Shown here piece after piece: positions 46,264-54,833 of a stretch of 64,000 nucleotides of DNA (position 1 is its first letter; every line of letters starts with the position of its first letter). Where the stretch lies: positions 186,001 to 250,000 of the forward strand of contig NZ_VOOS01000004.1 in the NCBI RefSeq assembly GCF_007993035.1. Reading direction: 5' to 3'. Source of the stretch: Vicingus serpentipes (GTDB taxonomy: Bacteria > Bacteroidota > Bacteroidia > Flavobacteriales_E > Vicingaceae). The position numbers and the translations under genes are program-made. Below the pieces are notes generated by a model. The model was not told where the DNA came from and made no database searches. It was given only the letters and a program-made list of their open reading frames with translations.

Positions 46264-47556
46264 TTATGCGTTTACTGCTTCTTTTTTTAATAACTTTTTC
46301 ACAAAGTTTGGCATTGCAAAAGCTGCTTTATGAATTTCTTGATTGTAATAATTTAGTTCATTTTTGTTTACAAACGCCTCTATTTTACTTTCGTCAGCAT
46401 TAATAGGATTTATATTCCCTTTCGATGCTATTTGGAAGCTCCACATTCCAGTAGGATATGTAGGAATATAAAACAATAATGTGTTTACTTTTTCTTGACC
46501 AAAAATATTACTCAAACATTGGTTTAACTCAACGAAAACTTTTCCGTTAAACATTGGAGATTCTCCTTGTGCAACAAGTAACCCATTTTCCGATAAAGCA
46601 TTTTTACAGTTTGTATAAAACTCATCTGTAAACAATCCTTCTGCTGGTCCAACAGGGTCTGATCCATCAACCATTATTAAGTCGTATTCTCCAGCTTTTG
46701 CGTTTTTAACAAACTCTATTCCATCGCCAACTATTAGGTTTAGTTTTGGGTTGTCAAACTCACAAGAAATAGATGGCAAATGTTCTTTACATGCTTCTAT
46801 TACAACTCCGTCTATTTCTACCATTGTAACTTTTTCAACGCTCTCGTGTTTTAAAATTTCACGAATTGTTCCTCCGTCACCACCGCCTATTACTAAAACA
46901 TTTTTAGCGTTTCCATAAGCAAGCATAGCTGGGTGAGAAATCATTTCGTGATAATGATACTCATCTTTTTCGGTACACATAACCATATTGTCTATGGTTA
47001 ACATTTTACCATAAGCATGGGTGTCTAAAACTGAAACTCTTTGAAAAGGAGATTCTTTTCTAAACAATACTTCTCCTGTATATCTTAATGAAAGCGCTTG
47101 ATTTTCGTCTTTATCAGTAAACCACACATCTCTTGTATATTTTCCAGGGTTAACACGATCTGTTGTTTGACTTCTCATAGAACTTAAGTCAAAATCCATT
47201 CTCTCCAACAAATTAATAACCCCTCTTCTCATTTCTATAGCTGAATAATTTTTGGCCTTAAACTGATCTTGTAAATAGTCAAACGCAGCCCAGGTGTTTG
47301 TGTCGCCACAAGTAAAAATATCTACTGCAGCATAACCGTATTCTGGCCAAGTATGAATTGCCAGGTGACTTTCTTGAACAACAACAACCCCAGAAACACC
47401 GTAAGGTGAAAAATGATGAAACGTTGAGTTTATCACTGTCATTTCTGCTCTAACAGCAGCTTCAACCATGTCGCGTTCTATTGCTACAACATCGTTCATA
47501 ATTTCAGGTGAACACCCTGTAAATTCAACCAAAATATGGTTCCCTAATGCACTCAT
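46264..47556 (-). CDS. Fused S-adenosylmethionine decarboxylase - spermidine synthase
   Basis: A 430-residue fusion. Residues 1 to about 125 are a prokaryotic S-adenosylmethionine decarboxylase. Ser63 in VVQESHLAIHTWPEYGYAA is the self-cleavage site that becomes the pyruvoyl group, with His68 and Cys83 (DIFTCGD) as processing and catalytic residues. From about residue 140 it is a spermidine synthase: VWFTDKDE, DEYHYHEMISHPAM, VIGGGDGGT (decarboxylated-SAM loop) and LIMVDGSDPVGPAEGLF (catalytic aspartate). One chain would therefore make decarboxylated SAM and pass aminopropyl to putrescine. Such SpeD-SpeE fusions have been described in bacteria. First gene of the polyamine operon. Confidence 0.95.
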   Translation of the reverse strand: MSALGNHILVEFTGCSPEIMNDVVAIERDMVEAAVRAEMTVINSTFHHFSPYGVSGVVVVQESHLAIHTWPEYGYAAVDIFTCGDTNTWAAFDYLQDQFKAKNYSAIEMRRGVINLLERMDFDLSSMRSQTTDRVNPGKYTRDVWFTDKDENQALSLRYTGEVLFRKESPFQRVSVLDTHAYGKMLTIDNMVMCTEKDEYHYHEMISHPAMLAYGNAKNVLVIGGGDGGTIREILKHESVEKVTMVEIDGVVIEACKEHLPSISCEFDNPKLNLIVGDGIEFVKNAKAGEYDLIMVDGSDPVGPAEGLFTDEFYTNCKNALSENGLLVAQGESPMFNGKVFVELNQCLSNIFGQEKVNTLLFYIPTYPTGMWSFQIASKGNINPINADESKIEAFVNKNELNYYNQEIHKAAFAMPNFVKKLLKKEAVNA

Positions 47557-47576
47557 AATGTAAGTTTTATAAAATA

Positions 47577-47603
47577 AAAAAGTGGTTAAAATTAACCACT
47601 TTT
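47577..47603 (-). terminator. Rho-independent terminator of the PAS kinase/LytTR operon
   Basis: A 12-bp perfect stem (AAAAGTGGTTAA / TTAACCACTTTT) with a two-base loop. It lies 26 bases beyond the LytTR stop and just upstream of the SpeDE ATG. The T-rich flanks suit minus-strand termination. Confidence 0.8.
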
Positions 47604-47629
47604 ATTGTTCTTTGTTAGTTTATGTCTTT

Positions 47630-48385
47630 TTATATCAAGTTTATTTTATTAAAGAGATCGTCTTTGTATGAACCCCCTATTGGAATAAGCTTTTTTCCTC
47701 CTTCTATTACAATGTTTGGTTGTTCTATTGCTATTATTTTATCAAGTCTTACTATATAGGAACGGTGCACTCTTTGAAAATCGTTTTTAGGTAACTTTTT
47801 TTCAATGTCTTTCATTGTTGAGTGAATAGTATATTTAGCCTCACCAATATTAATAACTACATAATCTTTAAGTGCTTCTACATATAAAATGCTTGAAGTT
47901 TTTACCTTAACAAGTCTTGAGTTTGATTTAACAAATATAACACCATCATCTCCTTCCTTGTTTTCTACTAAAGAATAAAGAAAATCTCTTTCTTTAATGA
48001 TTTCTGCTTCTTTACTATGTTTGTAAAGAGCCATTTCTATTGAGGTGTGAAGGTCGATTTCTTTAAAGGGTTTAATTATATAGCCATATGGTTCTGTAAC
48101 TTTTGCTTTACTAAGCGTATTTTCATCAGCATAAGCTGTTAAATATATTACAGGAACATTAAGTGTTTCTTTAATTTTTTCTGCAGTATCAATTCCACTC
48201 ATGTCTCCTTTCAACATAATGTCCATCAAAACAAGGTCTGGTTTTGTTTCGTTAGCTAATAAAACAGCTTTTTCTCCTGTTGCTGCCGCTCCAACGATAT
48301 TATAACCAAGCTTTTTTAAGCTTTGTTGAATATCTTTTGAAACTATACTCTCGTCTTCAACTACTAAAATATTGTATTTCGACAT
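47630..48385 (-). CDS. LytTR-family response regulator
   Basis: A 251-residue regulator. The receiver domain (1-120) has the acidic pair Glu10-Asp11 in VVEDES, phospho-acceptor Asp55 in LVLMDIML, Thr in YLTAYAD and Lys in YIIKPFKE. A linker is followed by a LytTR DNA-binding domain (residues about 150-250), with ILYVEALKDYVVINI and FQRVHRSYIVRLDKI. It is three bases downstream of the large histidine kinase and is its likely partner. Targets are unknown; LytTR proteins bind direct repeats near promoters. Confidence 0.94.
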   Translation of the reverse strand: MSKYNILVVEDESIVSKDIQQSLKKLGYNIVGAAATGEKAVLLANETKPDLVLMDIMLKGDMSGIDTAEKIKETLNVPVIYLTAYADENTLSKAKVTEPYGYIIKPFKEIDLHTSIEMALYKHSKEAEIIKERDFLYSLVENKEGDDGVIFVKSNSRLVKVKTSSILYVEALKDYVVINIGEAKYTIHSTMKDIEKKLPKNDFQRVHRSYIVRLDKIIAIEQPNIVIEGGKKLIPIGGSYKDDLFNKINLI

Positions 48386-48388
48386 TTT

Positions 48389-51300
48389 TTATACTTGTTT
48401 AAATTTTATTGTATATGTTGTTCCTTTTGTGCTTTTCATTTCAATCGTTCCATCAATTTGTTCAACCAGTGTTGTTACTAATTGAAGTCCTAGAGAGTTT
48501 GTTTCTCTAAAATTTATGTCTTTAGGAAATCCTACTCCATTATCAGAAACCGTAAGAACAATATTTTTTCTATTAAGAGACAAATTTATCCTTATTTTTC
48601 CTTCTTTCCTTCCTTCAAACGCATATTTTAATGCATTAGAAACCAATTCATTAATTATCAACCCGCACGGAATAGATGTGTCTAGATTTAAAGAAACATC
48701 TTCAATTTGATGTGTTAAGTCGATAAACTTATCTAAAGAACTGTATGAATGTACTAAATTTTTAGACAAACTTACAACATATTCCGAAAAATTTATTTTA
48801 GAAAAGTCATTTGTCTGGTATAAACTTTCGTGTATAATAGACATTGATTTTATTCTGTCTTGACTTTCTTTTAGTATTGAAAGTGTTTTTTTATCATCAA
48901 TATATGATGATTGAAGGTTTAAAATGCTAGAAATAACCTGCAGGTTATTTTTTACCCTGTGATGAACCTCTTTAAGCAGAATTTCTTTTTCTTTTAAAGA
49001 GTCTTTCAACTGTTCTTCTGCTAATGTTTTTTCTGTAATGTCATGAGCAATTCCCGAAACCTGTGTTACTTTGTTGTTTTCATCAAATATAGGATTCAAA
49101 AAAATGTTTCTAATTATTCTGTTTCCCTTTAAGTTTGTTTTTGATGTTGTAAACTCTACTTGTTTGCCAGAAAATGCTTGTTTATATTGTTCGTCCCAAA
49201 AAGAATAAACATCCTTTTTAGCTTCTTGAGGTCGCATTTTTAGCTCTTGATTTATTTTTAATTCTTTACCGTATAAGTCAAAAATGGCATCAGAATAGTT
49301 TTTATTATATGTTGTTATTCCTTTGTTTTCTTCATATATCCAAAACAAATGAGAGCTGCTTTCAATTATCGATCTTAATTTTGAACTTTGGTCAAAAAGC
49401 ATTTGCTCATCATACTTTTTCTGAACAGCTAATGCTAATGCTCCTGAAATAAAATCTAATATTTCAAGAGATTGATCGTCAAATTGATTTTCATTTTTAT
49501 ATGATTGTACAGATAATACACCTACTACTTTGTTTTTTGTTTTTAATGGAATTCCGATAAATACTTTACATTTAGGCCCTAAAACTTCATATTTTCCATC
49601 TTCAATAATCTTATCTAATTCTTTTCTTTTTAAAAGTTTACTTTTCTTTTCTTTTAAAAAATATTCATTTATTCCTTTCTTTCTTTTCCTGTCCTCTTTA
49701 TAAATTCTTCCCCCTCTTTCAATATCATAATAATAAGGAAACGAAATAGATTCATCGTTAATTGCATAAGAAATAACAAAAACATCAGTATTTAACACCT
49801 TTCCTAATTCTATTCTTATGGCTTCATATAGTTCTTCAGCATTAGTTTTCTCAGCAATTATTTTTGAAATATTATTATAAACAGTTTGTCTTTTATTTGC
49901 TTTCTTTTCTTCTGTTACATTTCTAAGTATTGCTCTTGTAGATATAGGTTTTCCTTTATTATCAAATTTGCAACTAATATCTCCCTCTACTGTTATTTTT
50001 TCTCCCTTATTTGTTTTTAAATCAAATGTTTTTCTAACTGATTTTACCGTATTATTTTTAATAATTTCTTTAAAAAATATATTACAAGAATCAACACTAT
50101 CTTCGTGAATGAAATCAAAAATATTTTTGTTATATATTTCTTTTTGATTGTATCCTAATGTTTTTAACCAAGATTTATTTACATATACAATATTACCTTC
50201 TACATCTATGCTTTGAATTAAATCCGTAGCATTTTCAAATATATCTCTATATCTTTCTTCACTTTCTATTAGTTGTTGCTCTGCAAGTTTTATATCTGTT
50301 ATATCTCGAGAAACACCCATTGCTCCTTTGGGTTTCTTATTTTCATCTAATAAAACAGAAGCTGAAAGAAATGAAGTAAACTCCTCACCTCTTTTGTTAA
50401 CATTTATAATTTCACCTGTAAAAAATCCTTGCTTTTTTAGTTCATTTTCTACTCTTAAAAGAGTGTCTAAATTTTTATAAAGTATGCTAATAGGTTTATT
50501 TAAAACTTCTTCTTTTTTATATTCAAAAGCACGTTCTGCAGCTTTATTAAATTCTTTTATATTTCTATTTTCATCTGTAGCAACAATAATATCTAATGAA
50601 CTATAAATAATATTATTTGTATAGTTCTGATTTATTAATAATTGTTTCTCTACTCTTTTCCTTTCTTCAATTTCTTTTTGAAGTATTTTGTTTGATTCCT
50701 CTGCTATTTGTGTTTTAAGCCTTTCTATTGATAATTGCTTTTTATCAGATATATCTTGAAAAACAACCTGGATTGCTTTTTTACCTTCATAGTTAAAAAG
50801 CATTGATTTTGTTTCTAAATCAATTATTTCTCCTGTTAGTGGTTTTTTTACTCTTACTTCTTGAAAAATAACTTCTTCTCCGTTTAAAACCTGTTTTCTC
50901 CTTTGTAGGGCATTTTCATGATATTCCTCTAGTAAATAATTAAAAATATTTATTTTTTGATTAACTTGATTTATACTTTTTAAACCTAAAATTTCATAAG
51001 ATTTTGGGTTAGCATAAACTACATTTCCATCTATATGTATTAAATTACCATAAGGAGAATTTTCAATAAGATTTTTAAAATTTTCTTCGCTTTGTTTTAA
51101 TTGTTTTTCCTTTAATATTTGCTCTGTAATATCAATTAAAGTTCCTTCAATTCTATTTGTTTTTTTATCAGTAATAGAAACATTTGTTAATATCCAAATT
51201 TCTTCACCTTTCTTATTTTTATGTTTTAAAGTATAATTAGATAAAAATCCTTTTTTAGATAATTCTTTAATATAATTATCTCTATCCTTTTTTGAAAAAT

Positions 51301-52300
51301 ATAATAGTTCTGCTTTTTTACCTATTAAATCACTACTTTTTTCGTAACCAAAAATTTTAGCAAATGAATCATTACATTCTTTTATTAATCCTTTTTCTGT
51401 ATAAAAAACTCCTGCTAAATTATTTGTAAATATATTCTTATATAATTGTCTATTTTCTATTAATTTTTGTTGTTGCTCTTTTTCTCTAGTTACATTTCTT
51501 AAAACAGTTGTTGTTTCTACTATTTCTCCTTTTTCATTATATTTTGCATGAACAGTTTCATCTATCCATATATATTCTTTTTTACCTTTTGGTTTAAATC
51601 TAAAAACAGAATTTATGTATGTTTTTCTTTTTTTATATAATCCTTCTGAAATGTTTTTATCTATTTTTTTTATATCATCAGGATGAATTCTACTTGATAA
51701 TTTACCTGTATTACCTAGCTCGTTAAATTCTTCAATTGAATAACCTAATAATTCTTTTATTTGAGGGCTTATGTAAGTTAGTGTTTTATTTTTTTCAGAA
51801 AACTTTACATTATAAATACATTCATCAATATTTTCTAATAAAAATGAAAGCTGATTTTCTTTTTCTTTTTTTTCAGATATATCTCTAGCGGTACCAAATA
51901 ATCCTTTTTGAGTTCCATCATTATTATATAAAGTATTGATAGACTCTTCTATCCAAACATATTTTTCTTTTATTTTATTATAAAAACGATATGTAATTGA
52001 CCATTCTTTGGTTTCTTTATTTAAACTTTTTACTTTCTCCTTTATAAATTCTATTTCCTCTGGATGAAAATATTCAAAAAGCTTATTTTGATTTTTTATA
52101 TAATTTTCAACTGATAATCCAAATACATTTATTACTTGTGGACTTATATAATCTAATATTTTTTTTCCTTTTTCATCAAAAGAAATTTTATAAAACATTT
52201 CACTAACATTATCCATTAATAAAGATAAATTAGCTTCTTTGCTTTTAAGGTTTTCTATTTCCTTAATTAACTCTTCTTTTGATTTTTTTGAGTAATCCAC
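48389..52300 (-). CDS. Soluble multi-PAS/GAF sensor histidine kinase (HisKA_2 type)
   Basis: A 1303-residue kinase without visible signal peptide or membrane segments. Six PAS domains with PAC tails run from about 20 to 800 (for example YISPQVINVFGLS, YISPQIKELLGYS, YANPKSYEILGLK, YVNKSWLKTLGYN). A GAF domain (about 810-965) and a seventh PAS (about 975-1095) follow. The dimerisation/phosphotransfer part is EVHHRVKNNLQVISSILNLQ (His1113/His1114; HWE/HisKA_2 type). The ATPase has NELVSNALKYAF and SDNGVGFPKD. It should phosphorylate the LytTR regulator three bases downstream. The signal is probably cytoplasmic, such as a redox, heme or small-molecule cue; none can be named. Confidence 0.93.
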   Translation of the reverse strand: MDYSKKSKEELIKEIENLKSKEANLSLLMDNVSEMFYKISFDEKGKKILDYISPQVINVFGLSVENYIKNQNKLFEYFHPEEIEFIKEKVKSLNKETKEWSITYRFYNKIKEKYVWIEESINTLYNNDGTQKGLFGTARDISEKKEKENQLSFLLENIDECIYNVKFSEKNKTLTYISPQIKELLGYSIEEFNELGNTGKLSSRIHPDDIKKIDKNISEGLYKKRKTYINSVFRFKPKGKKEYIWIDETVHAKYNEKGEIVETTTVLRNVTREKEQQQKLIENRQLYKNIFTNNLAGVFYTEKGLIKECNDSFAKIFGYEKSSDLIGKKAELLYFSKKDRDNYIKELSKKGFLSNYTLKHKNKKGEEIWILTNVSITDKKTNRIEGTLIDITEQILKEKQLKQSEENFKNLIENSPYGNLIHIDGNVVYANPKSYEILGLKSINQVNQKINIFNYLLEEYHENALQRRKQVLNGEEVIFQEVRVKKPLTGEIIDLETKSMLFNYEGKKAIQVVFQDISDKKQLSIERLKTQIAEESNKILQKEIEERKRVEKQLLINQNYTNNIIYSSLDIIVATDENRNIKEFNKAAERAFEYKKEEVLNKPISILYKNLDTLLRVENELKKQGFFTGEIINVNKRGEEFTSFLSASVLLDENKKPKGAMGVSRDITDIKLAEQQLIESEERYRDIFENATDLIQSIDVEGNIVYVNKSWLKTLGYNQKEIYNKNIFDFIHEDSVDSCNIFFKEIIKNNTVKSVRKTFDLKTNKGEKITVEGDISCKFDNKGKPISTRAILRNVTEEKKANKRQTVYNNISKIIAEKTNAEELYEAIRIELGKVLNTDVFVISYAINDESISFPYYYDIERGGRIYKEDRKRKKGINEYFLKEKKSKLLKRKELDKIIEDGKYEVLGPKCKVFIGIPLKTKNKVVGVLSVQSYKNENQFDDQSLEILDFISGALALAVQKKYDEQMLFDQSSKLRSIIESSSHLFWIYEENKGITTYNKNYSDAIFDLYGKELKINQELKMRPQEAKKDVYSFWDEQYKQAFSGKQVEFTTSKTNLKGNRIIRNIFLNPIFDENNKVTQVSGIAHDITEKTLAEEQLKDSLKEKEILLKEVHHRVKNNLQVISSILNLQSSYIDDKKTLSILKESQDRIKSMSIIHESLYQTNDFSKINFSEYVVSLSKNLVHSYSSLDKFIDLTHQIEDVSLNLDTSIPCGLIINELVSNALKYAFEGRKEGKIRINLSLNRKNIVLTVSDNGVGFPKDINFRETNSLGLQLVTTLVEQIDGTIEMKSTKGTTYTIKFKQV

Positions 52301-53815
52301 TTATTTTAGTTTAGTACCATCAATTTTATATTCCTTACCATCTTTATAATTGATGTTTAACACTATTTCTCCTAATTCATTATAAGTTTTCCAGGTATCA
52401 ACTTTATTTCCCATTAAAAAATGTTCTTCTCTCCATAATTTACCTGATTTAAAATAAAATTTATGTTTTCCATCAGGTACTCCATCAATAAAATTACCTT
52501 CAAAATTTAATTTATTATTATCAAAATAATAATTCCATACACCACTTCTAACACCATTTCTATATTCTCCTTCTTCTCTATGATCACCCATTTCATAAAA
52601 CCAAGGACCTTCTTTTAATCCATCAATAAATTCACCTTTAGTTATTAATGTTCCATCATCATAATATTCATATAAAAAACCATCTTCTAATCCTTTTCTA
52701 AAACTTTCTTCCCTTAATAGTTCACCATTTGGATGATACCATTTCCATAAACCAGTAAATTTTTCTCCTTCTAAATATTTTCCTTTTTGCTCTAATTCAC
52801 CATTATTAAAATAATATTCCCATTCTTCAATTTTTAAACCATCTAAATATTTTCCTTTTGACTTTAATTGACCATCAAAATAATATTCTTCCCAATAACC
52901 CTGTCTTCTATCCATCTCATCAGTTAATCCTTTTGCAACTAAAATTCCATGATGATATATTTCTGTTTTTTCAACATTTCCATTTTTATCATAATAATTA
53001 AAATTTCCATGCTCTTTACCATTTACATCATAAGCACCTTCTTTTTTAATAGAAGCATCATCATAAAATTCTCTTCTAATATCTAAAGCTTCTACTGATT
53101 CATCAAAACTTTGTGGAACACCATTTATATATAAAATAGCATTTATAAGTTTTCCTTGCTTATCGTAATCTTTTAAATAGCCATTCAATAAATCATTTTT
53201 GTAACGGCATTCTTGTTTAAGTTTTCCTGATTCATAAAACTGTTTCCAAATACCATCTTTTTCATTTCTTTTATTAAATCTATTTATTTTTTCATTTCCA
53301 ATAAAAGTTCCTTTTTTATATACACTTATTGTAATTATTCTTCCATCTTTTCCATATTCATAAGAGATACCATCTTCAACACCATCTATAAAAGGAATTT
53401 TTTTACTAATTAATTTACCTGGTTCATCATAGTAATAAATTGTAAAATTTTGCTTTATATCATTATTAAAATGTTCTTCTAAAATAATATTACAGCTATC
53501 ACTGTAATAGATTTTTAAACCATTTTTTAAGCCATTTTTATAATTAATTTTCGTTTTAAATTCACCTTTTTCATTATAAAAAATCCAGGTACTATCTAAA
53601 ACATAATTTTTTCTATTACCCTCCGATTTTATCAGACCTGAAGGATAATAAGTGAACCAATAACCTTCTGGCTTACCATTTTTTATTAATCCCTCGCTAG
53701 ATAAATTGCCATTTTCAAAGTAAAATTTAGTAACACCATCATTCAATTTATTTTGAGTAAAACTACAGATAGAAATACAGCAAAAAAATAAATTTAGAAT
53801 GAACACTTTATACAT
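52301..53815 (-). CDS. Secreted YwqK/MORN_2-repeat protein
   Basis: A 504-residue protein with a signal peptide (FILNLFFCCISICSFTQ) followed by about 20 copies of a 22-24 residue repeat of the type 'YYENG.L..EG.Y.nG...G.W'. This is the YwqK/MORN_2 repeat. Databases sometimes label such proteins 'toxin-antitoxin system YwqK antitoxin', which is not supported here because there is no toxin gene. The stop directly abuts the start of the PAS kinase, so the two are translationally coupled. A periplasmic or surface beta-repeat protein in front of a cytoplasmic kinase is unusual; its role is unknown. Confidence 0.82.
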   Translation of the reverse strand: MYKVFILNLFFCCISICSFTQNKLNDGVTKFYFENGNLSSEGLIKNGKPEGYWFTYYPSGLIKSEGNRKNYVLDSTWIFYNEKGEFKTKINYKNGLKNGLKIYYSDSCNIILEEHFNNDIKQNFTIYYYDEPGKLISKKIPFIDGVEDGISYEYGKDGRIITISVYKKGTFIGNEKINRFNKRNEKDGIWKQFYESGKLKQECRYKNDLLNGYLKDYDKQGKLINAILYINGVPQSFDESVEALDIRREFYDDASIKKEGAYDVNGKEHGNFNYYDKNGNVEKTEIYHHGILVAKGLTDEMDRRQGYWEEYYFDGQLKSKGKYLDGLKIEEWEYYFNNGELEQKGKYLEGEKFTGLWKWYHPNGELLREESFRKGLEDGFLYEYYDDGTLITKGEFIDGLKEGPWFYEMGDHREEGEYRNGVRSGVWNYYFDNNKLNFEGNFIDGVPDGKHKFYFKSGKLWREEHFLMGNKVDTWKTYNELGEIVLNINYKDGKEYKIDGTKLK

Positions 53816-54288
53816 ATATATATATTATTTATTTTAAAATTAAAAAAAGTATGTTATTACTATTAAGGTGTTAATTGTGTTTAAAATTAACAAATAGTTT
53901 ATTCGTTTATTTAATTAATAAAAAGATATGCCTATTAATTAACAAAAAATGAGTTAATTATAATACTGATTTTGTTTTACTTACTAAGTTAATTAACATT
54001 TGTTAGTTTCTTTAATTAATAATAAGTTTTTGTAAAAGTTATTAGTTCTTTTATTCTTTTAGTTGTTTATAAAAAGAGTGTTTAAAAACATAAAAAATAC
54101 TTGCAATATTCAATCTAAAATTTCATTATATTTTTATTTGATATATCCTATTATAAAAAGTTAGTTTTTATCAATACTTAATTTATTTATAAACATGATT
54201 ATGGTTAATTTTATAGCCTTTAAAATCAACCATTTAAAAATAGTAATTAACATAGATGTTGATAACCTTAATTTAATATAAAATAACA
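53816..54288. other. 473-bp very AT-rich non-coding region with TTAATTAA motifs
   Basis: No gene is supported here. It separates the minus-strand ywqK operon from plus-strand rpiB, so it should hold two divergent promoters. Four exact TTAATTAA sites are visible at 53911, 53935, 53989 and 54012, in two pairs about 23-24 bp apart, with a near match at 53954. No terminator is seen and no exact TAnnTTTG was convincing. Confidence 0.6.
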
Positions 54289-54723
54289 ATGATAGTAAAC
54301 AATATTGCAATAGGTAGCGATCATGCTGGTTTCGAATTAAAAGAATTTTTAAAAGATTATTTATTAAATATAAATATAAAAGATTTTGGACCTGATTCTG
54401 ATGCTAGAGCAGATTATGCAGATTATGCTCACCCGGTTGCTAATTGTGTTGAAAATAACCCTGATTATTTAGGTATATTAATTTGTGGAAGTGGTAATGG
54501 AATTAACATGACTGCAAACAAACACCAAGCAATAAGAAGTGCACTGTGTTGGAATGCAGAAATTGCTGAACTAGCTAGACTTCATAATAATGCTAATATT
54601 TTGGTTTTACCGGCTCGATTCATAACAAAAGAAGAAGCAATTAAATGTGTTGACATATTCTTTAATACTCTATTCGAAGGAGGAAGACATACAGATAGAG
54701 TTAATAAAATTGCTTGTAAATAA
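54289..54723 (+). CDS. rpiB: Ribose-5-phosphate isomerase B
   Basis: A 144-residue RpiB/LacAB-type sugar isomerase. IAIGSDHAGFELKEFL, the ICGSGNGINMTANK loop with the active-site region, and HNNANILVLPARFI are all present. Cys in the canonical GTGIG loop region is replaced by the 'ICGSGNG' form seen in many bacteria. It interconverts ribose-5-phosphate and ribulose-5-phosphate in the pentose phosphate pathway. The porin gene behind it has its own promoter with TTAAC repeats that begin seven bases after this stop. Confidence 0.93.
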   Translation: MIVNNIAIGSDHAGFELKEFLKDYLLNINIKDFGPDSDARADYADYAHPVANCVENNPDYLGILICGSGNGINMTANKHQAIRSALCWNAEIAELARLHNNANILVLPARFITKEEAIKCVDIFFNTLFEGGRHTDRVNKIACK

Positions 54724-54729
54724 AATCAC

Positions 54730-54773
54730 ATAACATTTTCTTAACATTGAATTAATTTAAAGTTAACTCTTTA
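54730..54773 (+). promoter_or_regulatory. Candidate PHO box: four 11-bp repeats before the porin gene
   Basis: Four consecutive 11-bp units start ATAAC (54730), TTAAC (54741), TTAAT (54752) and TTAAC (54763). The last unit begins 26 bp before the TA of the -7-like element, and the others 37, 48 and 59 bp before it. Tandem pentamers at 11-bp spacing are how OmpR/PhoB-type regulators bind, one per helical turn. Confidence 0.6.
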
Positions 54774-54788
54774 GCTTATTTATAGGTT

Positions 54789-54796
54789 TACTTTCG
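54789..54796 (+). promoter_or_regulatory. -7-like element of the porin gene
   Basis: TACTTTCG differs from TAnnTTTG at one base. It lies 26 bp downstream of the last TTAAC unit and 38 bp before the ATG. Confidence 0.45.
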
Positions 54797-54833
54797 CTAA
54801 ATATTAGAATTTAGATAACAAAAAGTAAATATT

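Noticed and set aside
52301-53815. Possible toxin-antitoxin system because YwqK-type proteins are labelled antitoxins.
   Set aside because: The protein has a signal peptide, about 20 repeats, and no toxin-like neighbour.
53870-53890. TTAAC/TTAAA/TTAAT series on the minus strand before the ywqK operon.
   Set aside because: The spacings are 10 and 6 bp; not in the 11-bp register, and the region is simply AT-rich.
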